A stretch of 64,000 bases of DNA. Source: Sphingosinicella flava (lineage in GTDB: Bacteria > Pseudomonadota > Alphaproteobacteria > Sphingomonadales > Sphingomonadaceae). Shown here in pieces: positions 9,170 to 19,943 of the stretch. Below the pieces are notes generated by a model, which saw only the letters and a list, made by a program, of their open reading frames with translations, made no database searches and had not been told where the DNA came from. The position numbers were made by a program, and so were the translations under genes. The DNA is taken from the NCBI RefSeq assembly GCF_016025255.1, contig NZ_CP065592.1:725122-789121 (forward strand), in the 5' to 3' direction. The first letter of the stretch is position 1. Every line of letters begins with the position of its first letter.

Positions 9170-10552
9170 ATGACGGCACAGGTTCATATCATCGGCGGCG
9201 GCCTCGCGGGGTCGGAAGCGGCATGGCAATTGGCGCAAGCAGGCGTGAAAGTGCGCCTGTCCGAAATGCGCGGCGTGGAGGCCACGCCTGCCCATCACAC
9301 CGACAGCCTTGCCGAATTGGTCTGCTCGAACAGCTTCCGATCGGACGATGCGGACAATAATGCGGTCGGGTTGCTCCACGCGGAGATGCGAGCCTTAGGT
9401 TCGGTCATCATGGCTTGCGCAGACGTGCATAAGGTTCCAGCAGGATCCGCGCTGGCCGTGGACCGCGACGGCTTCTCGGCCGCGGTGACCGAGAAGGTCG
9501 CGGGGCACCCGAACGTCGAGCTGGTACGCGAGCGGGTGGATGCCCTGCCCGCCGACGCCTCCACTCCCGTCATCGTCGCGACCGGACCATTGACCGCCGC
9601 CAAGCTCGCCGAGTCCATCGGCGCGGCGACCGGGAGGGATGCGCTCGCCTTCTTCGATGCCATCGCGCCCATCGTCCATCGCGACACGATCGACATGGAG
9701 GTGTGCTGGTTCCAGTCGCGGTGGAACAAGGGATCATCGGGCCGTCGATCCCCCGGATCGACTGAAGATTGCCGGGGGCAATCTTCACCCGATGATGGCA
9801 AGGACTACATCAACTGCCCGATGGACAAGGAGCAATATCATGCCTTCGTCCAGGGCCTGATCGACGGCGAGAAGACCGACTTTCGAGAGTGGGAGAAGGA
9901 CACGCCCTATTTCGAAGGCTGCATGCCGATCGAAGTGATGGCGGAACGCGGTATCGAGACCCTCCGCCATGGGCCGATGAAGCCAGTCGGCCTCGACGAT
10001 CCGCGCACCGGGCGCTGGCCCTATGCGGTGGTGCAGCTGCGCCAGGACAATGCGCTCGGCACATTGTGGAACATGGTCGGCTTCCAAACCAAGCTCAAAT
10101 ATGCCGAGCAGGTGCGGCTGTTCCGCACCATTCCGGGCCTTGAAAATGCCGAATTCGCGCGGCTGGGCGGGCTGCACCGGAATACCTTCATCAATTCGCC
10201 GCAACTGCTGGATGGAACCTTGCGGCTGAAGTCGCATCCGCATATCCGCTTCGCCGGGCAGATCACCGGCTGCGAGGGCTATGTGGAATCGGCGGCGGTG
10301 GGCCTCCTCGCGGGGCGGTTCGCGGCGGCGGAGCTTGCAGGCGGCATCCTGCCCCCGCCCCCGCCCGAAACCGCATTGGGCGCATTGCTCGGTCACATCA
10401 CCGGCGGGGCGGAGGCGGACAGCTATCAGCCGATGAACGTCAATTTCGGCCTCTTCCCGCCGATCCTTGGAAAGACCAAAAAGGCGGACAGGAAACAAAT
10501 GTACACGGCGCGGGCGCGCGAGGCGCTTGCCGGATGGCGGGAGGCGATATGA
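9170..10552 (+). CDS. trmFO: Methylenetetrahydrofolate--tRNA-(uracil-54-C5)-methyltransferase with in-frame insert
   Basis: A 460-residue flavoenzyme that forms ribothymidine at U54 of tRNA using methylene-tetrahydrofolate and FAD. It shows the FAD motif GGGLAGSEA (9-17), [16 protein letters not shown], the WFQSRWNKG...GKDYINCP active-site region, and the [11 protein letters not shown] and [14 protein letters not shown] signatures. In relatives WDKGD continues almost directly into GKDYINCP. Here about 20 extra residues ([21 protein letters not shown], ~189-209) interrupt that motif and are encoded by a palindromic element. The reading frame stays open, so the protein is probably made; whether it is active is uncertain. 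It overlaps the next gene by ATGA. Confidence 0.95.
   Translation: MTAQVHIIGGGLAGSEAAWQLAQAGVKVRLSEMRGVEATPAHHTDSLAELVCSNSFRSDDADNNAVGLLHAEMRALGSVIMACADVHKVPAGSALAVDRDGFSAAVTEKVAGHPNVELVRERVDALPADASTPVIVATGPLTAAKLAESIGAATGRDALAFFDAIAPIVHRDTIDMEVCWFQSRWNKGSSGRRSPGSTEDCRGQSSPDDGKDYINCPMDKEQYHAFVQGLIDGEKTDFREWEKDTPYFEGCMPIEVMAERGIETLRHGPMKPVGLDDPRTGRWPYAVVQLRQDNALGTLWNMVGFQTKLKYAEQVRLFRTIPGLENAEFARLGGLHRNTFINSPQLLDGTLRLKSHPHIRFAGQITGCEGYVESAAVGLLAGRFAAAELAGGILPPPPPETALGALLGHITGGAEADSYQPMNVNFGLFPPILGKTKKADRKQMYTARAREALAGWREAI
9733..9796. repeat. Three-way-junction palindromic element, copy 2, inside trmFO
   Basis: The outer stem ATCATCGGG (9733-9741) pairs perfectly with CCCGATGAT (9788-9796). 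Hairpin 1 is GTCGATCC, loop CCC, GGATCGAC (9744-9762). Hairpin 2 is TGAAGATTGCC, loop GGG, GGCAATCTTCA (9763-9787). The layout and loops match copy 1 at 699-756. It has no stop codon in the trmFO frame and sits at a surface-loop position of the family alignment as I remember it. This resembles in concept the palindromic elements inserted in Rickettsia coding genes, without claimed homology. Confidence 0.88.
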
Positions 10553-11310
10553 GGATTTTCGCGGAACTTCTTCTATCCATCCTGATGCTGACAGGCTGCA
10601 CGTCGCCGCAGCCGGACCGTTCGCTCTTCGCTTCGAAGCGGGTGCTGATCTTCAGCCACACGACCGGCTACCGGCATGAATCCATCGCGGTGGCAGTGCC
10701 CGCTTTGTCCAGGCTGGTGCGCGAGCAGGGGCATACGCCGGTCGCGACCGAAACGCCGGATATTTTCACACTGAAGAGTCTCGAAGGCTTCGACGCCATC
10801 ATCTTCCTCAGTTCGACGACCGACCCCAAGAACCCGGCGAGCGAATGGTTGACGGGCACGCGGGCCGAGGCGCTGCAAAAATTCGTGCGCAAGGGCGGCG
10901 CGATCGTCGGCATCCACGCGGCGTCCGATTCCCATTATCATTCGCCCTGGTATGCAGCCTTGCTCGGCGGCCAGTTCGAGCGGCATCCGCCGGGCACGCC
11001 CCAGGGCCGGTTGACGGTGACCGATCCGTCCCATCGGGCAACCCGTGACATTCCGACATCGCATGCGCGGATCGACGAATGGTATCGTATCCAGAAATAT
11101 GATCCGAAGGCCCGGTTGCTCATGACCCTCGACCCCGCATCGATCGGCGAACAAGGTGGGGCCTGGCCGATCTCATGGGCCCGCACGGAAGGCAGTGGCC
11201 GGATTTTCTATACGGCGCTGGGCCATACCAGCCAGAGTTATTCCGATCCGTATTTCCTCGCCCATGTGAAGGGTGGCCTCGCCTGGGCGCTCAACGATAG
11301 CAGGAGATAG
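10549..11310 (+). CDS. ThuA-like lipoprotein
   Basis: A 253-residue lipoprotein: the signal peptide ends in the lipobox LTGC, with Cys17 as the predicted lipidated residue, giving export and membrane anchoring. The mature part is a ThuA/trehalose-utilisation domain of the class I glutamine-amidotransferase-like fold ([54 protein letters not shown]). ThuA domains occur in sugar-catabolic and glycosidase contexts, but the reaction is poorly defined. The ATG overlaps the trmFO stop (ATGA), indicating translational coupling. Confidence 0.85.
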   Translation: MRIFAELLLSILMLTGCTSPQPDRSLFASKRVLIFSHTTGYRHESIAVAVPALSRLVREQGHTPVATETPDIFTLKSLEGFDAIIFLSSTTDPKNPASEWLTGTRAEALQKFVRKGGAIVGIHAASDSHYHSPWYAALLGGQFERHPPGTPQGRLTVTDPSHRATRDIPTSHARIDEWYRIQKYDPKARLLMTLDPASIGEQGGAWPISWARTEGSGRIFYTALGHTSQSYSDPYFLAHVKGGLAWALNDSRR

Positions 11311-11311
11311 A

Positions 11312-11334
11312 GTGCTCTGCGAAAGCAGGAGCAC
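11312..11334. terminator. Palindromic hairpin between convergent genes (family D repeat)
   Basis: GTGCTC-TGC pairs with GCAGGAGCAC around a GAAA loop, with one bulged base. It begins 1 bp after the ThuA gene stop and ends 8 bp before the stop of the opposing EF-hand gene. It is the same sequence family as 3821-3844 and is placed as a bidirectional terminator would be. Confidence 0.6.
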
Positions 11335-11342
11335 TTATTCGA

Positions 11343-11783
11343 CTAGCAGGCGCACTTCTTCCGCTTGGGCGGCTTCGGCTTGGTGGTTTCATACTCCCTG
11401 GGGCTGAGCCAGCCGGAGCGGTCCTTGTCGGCACCGTCGAATTTCTCGACCGTGGTCGCGGCCCATTCCTCGAAGGACAGGCTGCCATTGCCGTTCTTGT
11501 CGAGCTTGGCGAACGGCTTCTGGCGGGGCTGGAGCAGTTCGGCCCGGGTGATGCGGCCGTCATCATCCTTGTCGGCGCGGGCGAAGCGTTTCTCTTCCTT
11601 CGTTTTCTCCGAAGCGGCGGGCGGCTCGGGCACCTGCTGAAGGAGCGGCGAGACGCCTGCTTGCCGCGCGGCGGGCGCGGGCGGAATCGGGTCTTCGGAT
11701 TCGGCCCGGCTTTTCCAAATGAAGAAACCCGCCAATACGAGCAACAGCGCCGACCCGACGCCCGCCAAGAAACGCCCCATCAT
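11343..11783 (-). CDS. Membrane-anchored EF-hand protein
   Basis: A 146-residue protein with an N-terminal hydrophobic anchor (~5-23), a proline-rich linker, and three canonical EF-hand loops: DKDDDGRITRAE (71-82), DKNGNGSLSFEE (95-106) and DKDRSGWLSPRE (119-130). Each has Asp/Asn at positions 1, 3 and 5 and Glu at position 12, so Ca2+ binding is likely. The tail is very basic and ends KKCAC. It is probably periplasmic and anchored in the inner membrane; its partner is unknown. Confidence 0.8.
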   Translation of the reverse strand: MMGRFLAGVGSALLLVLAGFFIWKSRAESEDPIPPAPAARQAGVSPLLQQVPEPPAASEKTKEEKRFARADKDDDGRITRAELLQPRQKPFAKLDKNGNGSLSFEEWAATTVEKFDGADKDRSGWLSPREYETTKPKPPKRKKCAC

Positions 11784-11831
11784 TCTTTCCCCTTTCCGCC
11801 GAGGCTAAAGGAAGATTCCCGACATTCCAAG

Positions 11832-12479
11832 TCAGCGGCCGGTGAGGCGGTGCGCCAGCATCGCGGCCATGCGACGCGGCGCGCCTTGCGGCTCGAAGGG
11901 CAGGCCGCAGCTTGCATCGCGGCGGGCGAGCTTGGCGAGCATCGTCAAGGGACGGATGGCGCGGGGCATGGACGTGCCTTTGTCCCGCAACCTCTCCCAG
12001 GCAGCGATCAGGGCCGCATTGCGCTCGCCGGGATCGCTAGCGTTGCGGGCGAGATCGGCGAGGGCCCATCCCTCCCCCCAATTCGGGGCCGGGCTGCTTG
12101 CCGCGAGAAGCTGGGCGGTCAGGCGGAACAACAGGCCGCCGCGTTCGGCTGCATAAATGTCCAGTGCCGCTCCATCGAGATTGCCGGCGAGGAGCATGCG
12201 CCAGCCCTCCTCCAATCCTGCCAGCGCGCCACCGGCGACGCCGCGCGGGAGGACATGGGTTTCCAGCGCCTGGAGGACCGGCTCGGCGGGCGCGGGCGCG
12301 GTGTCGAGCCGTTCCAGGGCCTCGCGCCACCAGGCGAGCTTGATCTGGCGGATGGCGGGTTCGCGGCCCGTGGTGAGGGCGGCGCCGAGGGCTGCGTCCA
12401 GGGTCCAGAGGGCGCGGACGGCCTCGCGATGGCGAGCCGGGACGTAGGCCAAAGCGAGAGTGCGATCGGGGTCGAGCAT
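11832..12479 (-). CDS. Squalene/phytoene-synthase-like protein lacking the Asp motifs
   Basis: A 215-residue protein with the family hallmark IRQIKLAWWREALERL and an all-helical composition similar to the squalene/phytoene synthase and NDUFAF6 fold. The two aspartate-rich DxxxD motifs needed for prenyl-diphosphate ionisation are not apparent, and the protein is shorter than typical synthases (~280-300). A non-enzymatic or divergent role is therefore likely. I chose ATG 12479: upstream in-frame sequence is repeat-derived, and the GGGAGGGG preceding the ATG, which is part of the repeat, serves as ribosome site. Confidence 0.7.
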   Translation of the reverse strand: MLDPDRTLALAYVPARHREAVRALWTLDAALGAALTTGREPAIRQIKLAWWREALERLDTAPAPAEPVLQALETHVLPRGVAGGALAGLEEGWRMLLAGNLDGAALDIYAAERGGLLFRLTAQLLAASSPAPNWGEGWALADLARNASDPGERNAALIAAWERLRDKGTSMPRAIRPLTMLAKLARRDASCGLPFEPQGAPRRMAAMLAHRLTGR

Positions 12480-12482
12480 TAG

Positions 12483-12633
12483 CCCCTCCCCTCGATGGGG
12501 AGGGGTTGGGGAGGGGTGATGTTCGGGCAAAGCTCGGTGCGGGTGGAGAGATCACCCCCACCAGCAAGGCGGCAGGTTTGTCCCCCGGACAAACCCAAGA
12601 GCCGCCTTGCTCCTCCCCCATCGAGGGGGAGGG
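12483..12633. repeat. Paired inverted repeat (family A variant) with reduced junction insert
   Basis: The flanking hairpins are CCCCTCGATGGGG (12483-12505) and CCTCCCCCATCGAGGGGGAGG (12612-12632, nearly). The core differs from the other family A pairs: the CTACGACGTAG block is replaced by unrelated sequence. A reduced junction element is nested at 12563-12611: outer stem AGCAAGGCGGC/GCCGCCTTGCT, hairpin GGTTTGTCC, loop CCC, GGACAAACC, then CAAGA where the GGG-loop hairpin sits in other copies. Confidence 0.8.
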
Positions 12634-12639
12634 TTCTTA

Positions 12640-14049
12640 TCACCGATACGTGACCTTCTTTGCCGCCGCGACGACGTCGTCGACCTTGATCAGCGCGGCC
12701 TTTTCGAGGTTCGCGGCATAAGGCAGCGGCACGTCTTCGTTGGTGACGCGGAGGACCGGGGCGTCGAGGTCGTCGAAGCCCTTCTCCATCGCGACGGCCA
12801 TGATCTCGGACGCGATCGAGCAGACCGGCCAGCCTTCCTCGACCACCACCATGCGGTTGGTTTTGGCGAGGCTCTTCAGCACCGTTTGCGTATCGAGCGG
12901 GCGAAGGGTGCGGAGGTCGACGACTTCGGCCTCGATGCCCTCGGCGGCGAGCTTTTCGGCCGCGTCGAGGGCGACGCCGACGCCGATCGAGTAGCTCACC
13001 AGCGTCACGTCCTTGCCCTCGCGGGCAATGCGGGCCTTGCCGATGGGCAAGACGTAATCGTCGAGTTTCGGCACGTCGAAGCTCTGGCCGTACATCAGCT
13101 CGTTTTCGAGGAAGACGACCGGGTCTTCGCTGCGGATCGCGGCTTTCAAAAGGCCTTTCGCGTCCGCCGCCGTGTAGGGCGCGATGACGATGAGGCCCGG
13201 GACGCTCGCGTACCACGGGCCGTAATTCTGGCTGTGTTGCGCGCCGACGCGCGCCGCGGCGCCGTTGGGCCCACGGAACACGATCGGGCAGCGCATCTGG
13301 CCGCCGGACATATAATTCGTCTTGGCCGCCGAGTTGATGATGTGGTCGATCGCCTGCATGGCGAAGTTGAAGGTCATGAATTCGATGATCGGGCGGAGGC
13401 CGCCCATCGCCGCGCCAGTGCCAACGCCCGCGAAGCCATATTCGGTGATCGGCGTGTCGATGACGCGGCGGTCGCCGAATTCGTCGAGCAGGCCCTGAGT
13501 GACCTTATAGGCGCCCTGATATTGCGCGACTTCCTCGCCCATCACGAAGACGCGATCGTCGGCGCGCATTTCCTCGGCCATCGCGTCGCGGAGCGCTTCG
13601 CGGACCGTGGTGCGGACCATTTCGGTGCCTTCCGGCACTTCGGGGTCGGCTGCTTGGCGGGAGGCGGGTGCGGTGAGCTGGGTCGCGCCGGTGTCCGCCT
13701 TCGCCGGCTGTTCCTGGCCCTTGGACTGGACTTCGGTTCCCTGATCGCTCGGCTGCTGGACCGACGCGGCCGAAGCTGTCGGAGCGGTAACGTTCGACGC
13801 ATCCTCCCCCTCGCCCGCGATCATCGCGATGACGGTGCCGACCTTCACGCCGTCGGATCCTTCCGGCACCAGGATCTTGGCGACAGTGCCTTCGTCGACG
13901 GCCTCGAATTCCATCGTGGCCTTGTCGGTTTCGATTTCGGCGAGGATGTCGCCGGACTTCACTTCGTCGCCTTCCTTCACCAGCCATTTGGCGAGCGTGC
14001 CTTCCTCCATGGTAGGGGAAAGGGCGGGCATTTTGAGTTCGATGGCCAT
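12640..14049 (-). CDS. pdhB: Pyruvate dehydrogenase E1 component subunit beta with lipoyl domain
   Basis: A 469-residue protein. The N-terminal lipoyl domain (~1-80) has the [11 protein letters not shown] motif with lipoylated Lys43. An Ala/Gln/Pro-rich flexible linker (~80-140) precedes the transketolase-like E1 beta domain. With PdhA it decarboxylates pyruvate using thiamine diphosphate and passes the acetyl group to E2. A lipoyl domain fused to E1 beta is known in alphaproteobacterial PDH complexes. Its start overlaps the pdhA stop by one base, so the pair is one operon. Confidence 0.97.
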   Translation of the reverse strand: MAIELKMPALSPTMEEGTLAKWLVKEGDEVKSGDILAEIETDKATMEFEAVDEGTVAKILVPEGSDGVKVGTVIAMIAGEGEDASNVTAPTASAASVQQPSDQGTEVQSKGQEQPAKADTGATQLTAPASRQAADPEVPEGTEMVRTTVREALRDAMAEEMRADDRVFVMGEEVAQYQGAYKVTQGLLDEFGDRRVIDTPITEYGFAGVGTGAAMGGLRPIIEFMTFNFAMQAIDHIINSAAKTNYMSGGQMRCPIVFRGPNGAAARVGAQHSQNYGPWYASVPGLIVIAPYTAADAKGLLKAAIRSEDPVVFLENELMYGQSFDVPKLDDYVLPIGKARIAREGKDVTLVSYSIGVGVALDAAEKLAAEGIEAEVVDLRTLRPLDTQTVLKSLAKTNRMVVVEEGWPVCSIASEIMAVAMEKGFDDLDAPVLRVTNEDVPLPYAANLEKAALIKVDDVVAAAKKVTYR

Positions 14050-15113
14050 CAGTATGTTTCCACCAGGACGTCGGTGTAGAGTTCGGACAGATCGGGCTCC
14101 GGCGACTGTTCAGCAAAGTCGGCCGATTCAGCGACGATGCGCTTGATGTCGGTATCGATTTTCTTGACCTCGTCGGCGGTGACGCCGGCGGCTTCCAGCT
14201 CGCGCTTCAGATGCTCGATCGGATCGGACTTGTCGCGCACCGCCTGCACTTCGTCGCGCGAACGGTATTTCGCCGGGTCGGACATGGAATGGCCGCGATA
14301 ACGGTAGGTCTTGAGCTCGAGGAGGATCGGCCCCTTCCCCGCGCGCACCCATTCGAGCGCCGTTTCGGCCGCGCCGCGCACCGCGAGGACGTCCATGCCA
14401 TCCACCTGGATGCCCGGAATGCGGAAGCTTTCGCCGCGCTTGTAGAGCTGGTCTTCGGAGCTGGCGCGGTTGACGCTGGTGCCCATGGCATACTGGTTGT
14501 TCTCGATCACATAGATGATCGGGAGCTTCCAGAGCTCGGCCATGTTGAAGCTTTCATAGACCTGACCCTGGTTCGCGGCACCGTCGCCGAAATAGGCCAT
14601 GCACACGCCGCCGTCGCCCGCATATTTGTGCTTGAAGGCGAGGCCGGTGCCGAGCGAGACTTGCGCGCCGACGATGCCGTGGCCGCCGTAGAATTTATGT
14701 TCGACGCTGAACATGTGCATCGAGCCGCCCTTGCCCTTCGAAATGCCGGCGGCGCGGCCGGTCAGTTCGGCCATGATGACGTTGGGATCGATGCCGTAAG
14801 CGAGCATGTGGCCGTGGTCGCGATAGCCGGTGATGACCGAATCCCGGCCCGGCTCCAGCGCGGATTGCAGGCCGACCGCGACCGCTTCCTGGCCGATATA
14901 GAGGTGGCAGAAGCCGCCGATCAGGCCAAGGCCGTAAAGCTGGCCCGCTTTCTCCTCGAAGCGGCGAATGAGGAGCATCTGCCGGTAATATTCCAGCATT
15001 TCCTCTTTCGAGGCCTCGTAACGCCGCGGCTCGGCCGGGCGTTCGCGATTGGAGAGTTGCGGCGCTGCCGTAGCGGTTTCGGCGCTGCCTTTCGTGGTTG
15101 GGGTCTTGGCCAC
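14049..15113 (-). CDS. pdhA: Pyruvate dehydrogenase E1 component subunit alpha
   Basis: A 354-residue thiamine-diphosphate-binding subunit. The [17 protein letters not shown]...VIENN stretch (~170-200) is the GDG-N ThDP/Mg motif, and [20 protein letters not shown] is the phosphorylation-loop region typical of E1 alpha. The start is GTG, preceded by AGGAAAGAC; the first ~30 residues are low-complexity. It is transcribed ahead of pdhB. The E2 and E3 genes are not in the window. Confidence 0.97.
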   Translation of the reverse strand: MAKTPTTKGSAETATAAPQLSNRERPAEPRRYEASKEEMLEYYRQMLLIRRFEEKAGQLYGLGLIGGFCHLYIGQEAVAVGLQSALEPGRDSVITGYRDHGHMLAYGIDPNVIMAELTGRAAGISKGKGGSMHMFSVEHKFYGGHGIVGAQVSLGTGLAFKHKYAGDGGVCMAYFGDGAANQGQVYESFNMAELWKLPIIYVIENNQYAMGTSVNRASSEDQLYKRGESFRIPGIQVDGMDVLAVRGAAETALEWVRAGKGPILLELKTYRYRGHSMSDPAKYRSRDEVQAVRDKSDPIEHLKRELEAAGVTADEVKKIDTDIKRIVAESADFAEQSPEPDLSELYTDVLVETY

Positions 15114-15357
15114 GCTGGTCTTTCCTGACGGTTCTTCTCTAGAAGCGGCTCTATGGCCTCAAAGATCGAACGGTGCAAGCGCACGTCGATAGAAGAACCA
15201 AGGAGGTTAGATTACTCCGCCGCCCCTTTTTGAATTTTGCTTCTCAGAAGAACGTGGCTCCCAATCCCAGTTTAAGGATGGCACTTGAACTCAGAAACGC
15301 CAAGAAAGTTGGGAATCCAGTTTCACCCGAGGAAATAACCGATTTGGCTAATCTCGG
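15114..15357. other. Intergenic region, AT-richer, possible small ORF
   Basis: This 244-bp gap lies between the pdhA start and a small convergent gene. An open frame runs to TAG at 15359-15361 on the plus strand; from ATG 15281 it would encode MALELRNAKKVGNPVSPEEI and seven more residues. Base composition is lower in GC than the neighbours and there is no clear ribosome site, so I do not call it a gene. The pdhA promoter should lie near its right end as read here. Confidence 0.35.
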
Positions 15358-15537
15358 CTAGCGTATGGAGCGGCGTGTTTCGCGCTCGTCTTCATCTTCA
15401 TCGAGATCATTGCGCTGCTGCTTGATGAGCCGGTCCGATTGATCGAGCAGCTGCTTCGTATTCTCAATGCTGTCGCGGAGCGCCGACTGGTTCGCTTCGA
15501 TCTGGTTGAGCGTATGTTCTCTAGACTGCTTCGACAT
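15358..15537 (-). CDS. Small charged helical protein, unknown function
   Basis: 59 residues (MSKQSREHTLNQIEANQSALRD...), almost entirely polar, predicted helical and possibly coiled coil. It has an acidic DLDEDEDERE run and no hydrophobic segment, so it is cytosolic. An in-frame GTG four codons upstream (15549) is better spaced from a GGAGG than the ATG is, so the true start is uncertain. An FNR/FixK-like box lies just upstream (15569-15582). It is downstream of ftsB on the same strand. No family is recognised. Confidence 0.55.
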   Translation of the reverse strand: MSKQSREHTLNQIEANQSALRDSIENTKQLLDQSDRLIKQQRNDLDEDEDERETRRSIR

Positions 15538-15568
15538 AGTTAATTCCACACCCCTCCGCGCAATAACC

Positions 15569-15582
15569 TTGATCTGGATCAA
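15569..15582. promoter_or_regulatory. FNR/FixK-type operator
   Basis: TTGATCTGGATCAA is a perfect match to the TTGAT-N4-ATCAA consensus of FNR/FixK regulators. It lies between the ftsB stop and the start of the small gene at 15537. Its centre is ~38 bp from that ATG, so a class II start site would fall almost at the start codon. It could therefore drive a very short leader or act as a repressor site. Confidence 0.5.
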
Positions 15583-15648
15583 GAGTTCCAGCGCGGAAGC
15601 AGTAAAATTTTCGTATGGTGAAAAAGCGTATCCGGCATAGCCAAATGC

Positions 15649-15963
15649 TTAGTCCGCGATGGGAATGACCACTTCGTCCTGACGGACCAGGCCCAGTTCG
15701 CTGCGCACCATTTCCTCAGCGAGGTCCGGGTCGGCCCTGCGCGGATCGAGAAGGTTGGCACGGTGAGCGAGGCGATCGCGTTCCTGCTCGAGCTGGGCGA
15801 GCTGAATGGAGCGTTCCGCCTTCAGGCGGCGATAATCGCCATATTGCAGGATGCCGTTCGAGCCGAACACCGCATAGCCCGCGAAGTTCGCGATGATGAG
15901 GATCGCGAGCGCAGGCAAGGCCGCGCGGCGGATCAGCAGGATGGCGTTATTCGCGTTCGTCAT
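15649..15963 (-). CDS. ftsB: Septum formation initiator FtsB/DivIC family
   Basis: A 104-residue bitopic membrane protein: a short cytosolic start, one transmembrane helix (~13-33, ALPALAILIIANFAGYAVFG), then a periplasmic coiled coil (YRRLKAERSIQLAQLEQERDRLAHR) and the conserved DPDLAEEMVRSELGLVRQDEVVIP tail. FtsB forms a complex with FtsL and FtsQ in the divisome. A position downstream of enolase and upstream of pdhA is the common order in alphaproteobacteria. Confidence 0.9.
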   Translation of the reverse strand: MTNANNAILLIRRAALPALAILIIANFAGYAVFGSNGILQYGDYRRLKAERSIQLAQLEQERDRLAHRANLLDPRRADPDLAEEMVRSELGLVRQDEVVIPIAD

Positions 15964-16102
15964 CGTGGCGTCACAGAATCAGTAAAAGCAGGACGAATCA
16001 AGTTCTTTCCCGCCCTTATGGTAAATAAATGCGGATTTCGAGGGCGAAGGTGGGGAAATCGAGGAATTCTGGTCGCTTCCGTCAGCCTCCGCCCCTCCCG
16101 TC

Positions 16103-16175
16103 ATTTCGGCGAAAGCCGGAATCTTGCGGCGGGTGAGACGCACTTTTGCGCCGAGACCCTGGCTTTCGCCAGGGT
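16103..16175. repeat. Paired hairpin repeat (family D, CGAAAG loops)
   Basis: Two hairpins, ATTTCGGCGAAAGCCGGAAT (16103-16122) and ACCCTGGCTTTCGCCAGGGT (16156-16175), face each other across a 33-bp spacer. The same style recurs at 46645, 50527 and 53761. The copy lies in the ~290-bp gap between the ftsB start and the enolase stop; I see no gene in that gap. Confidence 0.75.
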
Positions 16176-16251
16176 GACGTTAAGATGGCGGGAAAACCTT
16201 CTTATCAAAGAGCCCTTAGAAAGGAGGGCGCTAGAAAAGGGATCAGAGTCT

Positions 16252-18646
<2,395 letters not shown>

Positions 18647-18650
<4 letters not shown>

Positions 18651-19081
18651 GCAAGGTCGATACAGCTGAAAAGATCCGCCTCGCGCGGATCGAGGCCGAA
18701 CGGGCGCGGAGGCAGCTCGATTCCACCTTCGTCGCGACGCGCGCCGCGCTCCGGCCCCAAACCATTGCCAGCAACGCCTGGGACAATGTGAAGGATCTTG
18801 GCGGCGGCATCGCGGCCGAAGTGGTGGACACGGTGAAAGGCCAGCCCATCACGGCCTCCGCGGTCGGCGCCGCGCTGGCCGTCGCGGTGGCGAAGCGGCC
18901 GCTGCGCTGGCTGTCGCATAAATTGTCGGATCGGGAGGATAAAGCGCCGCTCGTGTCCAAGCCTTATGCAACCGACGCCCTGCCCGCGACGTTCACGGAA
19001 CCTGCACCCAATAGTCCCCTTTCTCCTCGCGAGGTTCATTCTCCCGAGGAACGCAAGATGAGTGAAGGAATAAGCGTATGA
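18647..19081 (+). CDS. DUF3618-type protein
   Basis: 144 residues. The start IRLARIEAERARRQLDSTFVATRAALRPQTIASNAWDNVKD fits the DUF3618 pattern of a short helical motif ending in a conserved RP and W. It is followed by a weakly hydrophobic helix (ITASAVGAALAVAVAKRPLRWL). It overlaps the upstream gene and the downstream gene by ATGA, so translation is coupled. Function unknown. Confidence 0.7.
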
Positions 19082-19506
19082 CGAAGACCGACCTGATCGA
19101 CGATGACACCACCATCGCAACCCAGCCCAAAGGCCGTTTTTCCAGCGCGACCAGCCGGGTCCGCGGCACGGCCAGCTCCGCCCGCGACCGGGCCAGCGAA
19201 GCCTATCGCAGCGCCCGCGAACGGACGAGCAATGTCCGCCGCCGCACAACCGACGGCATCGGTTCCAATCCGGTCGGCGCGGTGGTCGGGGCGCTGGCGG
19301 TCGGCGGCCTGATCGCCGCCCTCCTGCCCAAGACCCGCCGCGAAGTGGAAACGCTGGGCGCCGCCGGGGCCAGGCTGACCGACAAGGCGCGCGAAGCCGC
19401 GAAGAGCGCGACCGACGCGGGCCGCGAGAAACTGGACGAGCTTGGCTATGCGGCCGTGAAACAGAAGATCGGCGAGATCGTCGGCGGCAAGAAAAGCGAG
19501 GCCTGA
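19078..19506 (+). CDS. Uncharacterised basic helical protein with a membrane segment
   Basis: 142 residues. Repetitive Arg/Ser/Ala heptad-like sequence (SARDRASEAYRSARERTSNVRRR) leads to a hydrophobic helix (VGAVVGALAVGGLIAALLP, ~64-82) and a charged helical tail. It is compositionally similar to the first protein of the operon, so the operon encodes two soluble-helix/one-TM proteins, a holin-like protein and a DUF3618 protein, probably acting together at the inner membrane under stress. This is inference. Confidence 0.7.
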   Translation: MTKTDLIDDDTTIATQPKGRFSSATSRVRGTASSARDRASEAYRSARERTSNVRRRTTDGIGSNPVGAVVGALAVGGLIAALLPKTRREVETLGAAGARLTDKAREAAKSATDAGREKLDELGYAAVKQKIGEIVGGKKSEA

Positions 19507-19523
19507 AATTGACTTAGGTAAAG

Positions 19524-19628
19524 CCTCCCCCTTGATGGGGGAGGTTTGGTGGGGGTGATTTACGACGTAGAGCGGAGTGCTTCCGGACGCATCACCCCTC
19601 CCCAACCCCTCCCCATCAAGGAGAGGGG
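19524..19628. repeat. Paired inverted repeat (family A)
   Basis: Hairpin CCTCCCCCTTGATGGGGGAGG, tail TTTGGTGGGGGTGAT, core TTACGACGTAGAGCGGAGTG, tail ATCACCCCTCCCCAACC, and hairpin CCCCTCCCCATCAAGGAGAGGGG. There is no nested junction element. It lies between the stress operon and the DUF4170 gene. Confidence 0.85.
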
Positions 19629-19708
19629 CTATTTACAACCAGCCCCCTTGCCTCTGGCGCCGATCCTGCCTAGGCGGACGGCGTTTCCGGCAAGTCGGGG
19701 TTTAAAGC

Positions 19709-19936
19709 ATGAACAAGCTGCATCTGGTGTTCGGCGGACGCGTCCGCGATCCGCAGGGGCTGGATTTCGTCGACCTCGACGCGGTGCACCTTGTCGGCCT
19801 GTTCCCCGATTATGCCAGCGCGCTCGATGCCTGGCGGGCCAACGCCCAGCGCACCGTGGACGATGCCGAGATGAAGTATGTGGTCGTCCACCTCCACCGG
19901 CTGCTCGAACCGAGCCTTGGGGACAAGGTAGGATAA
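19709..19936 (+). CDS. DUF4170 family protein
   Basis: 75 residues, cytosolic, with no signal or membrane segment. LHLVFGGRVRDPQGLDFVDLDAVHLVGLFPDYASALDAWRANAQRTVDDAEMKYVVVHLHRLLEP fits the short DUF4170 alphaproteobacterial family. Function unknown. It is flanked on both sides by family A repeat pairs. Confidence 0.8.
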   Translation: MNKLHLVFGGRVRDPQGLDFVDLDAVHLVGLFPDYASALDAWRANAQRTVDDAEMKYVVVHLHRLLEPSLGDKVG

Positions 19937-19943
19937 TCTATAG

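Noticed and set aside
15173-15361. A 62-codon plus-strand frame upstream of pdhA
   Set aside because: It lacks a ribosome site, overlaps the expected pdhA promoter, and the sequence resembles no family. It is mentioned only as part of the intergenic entry.
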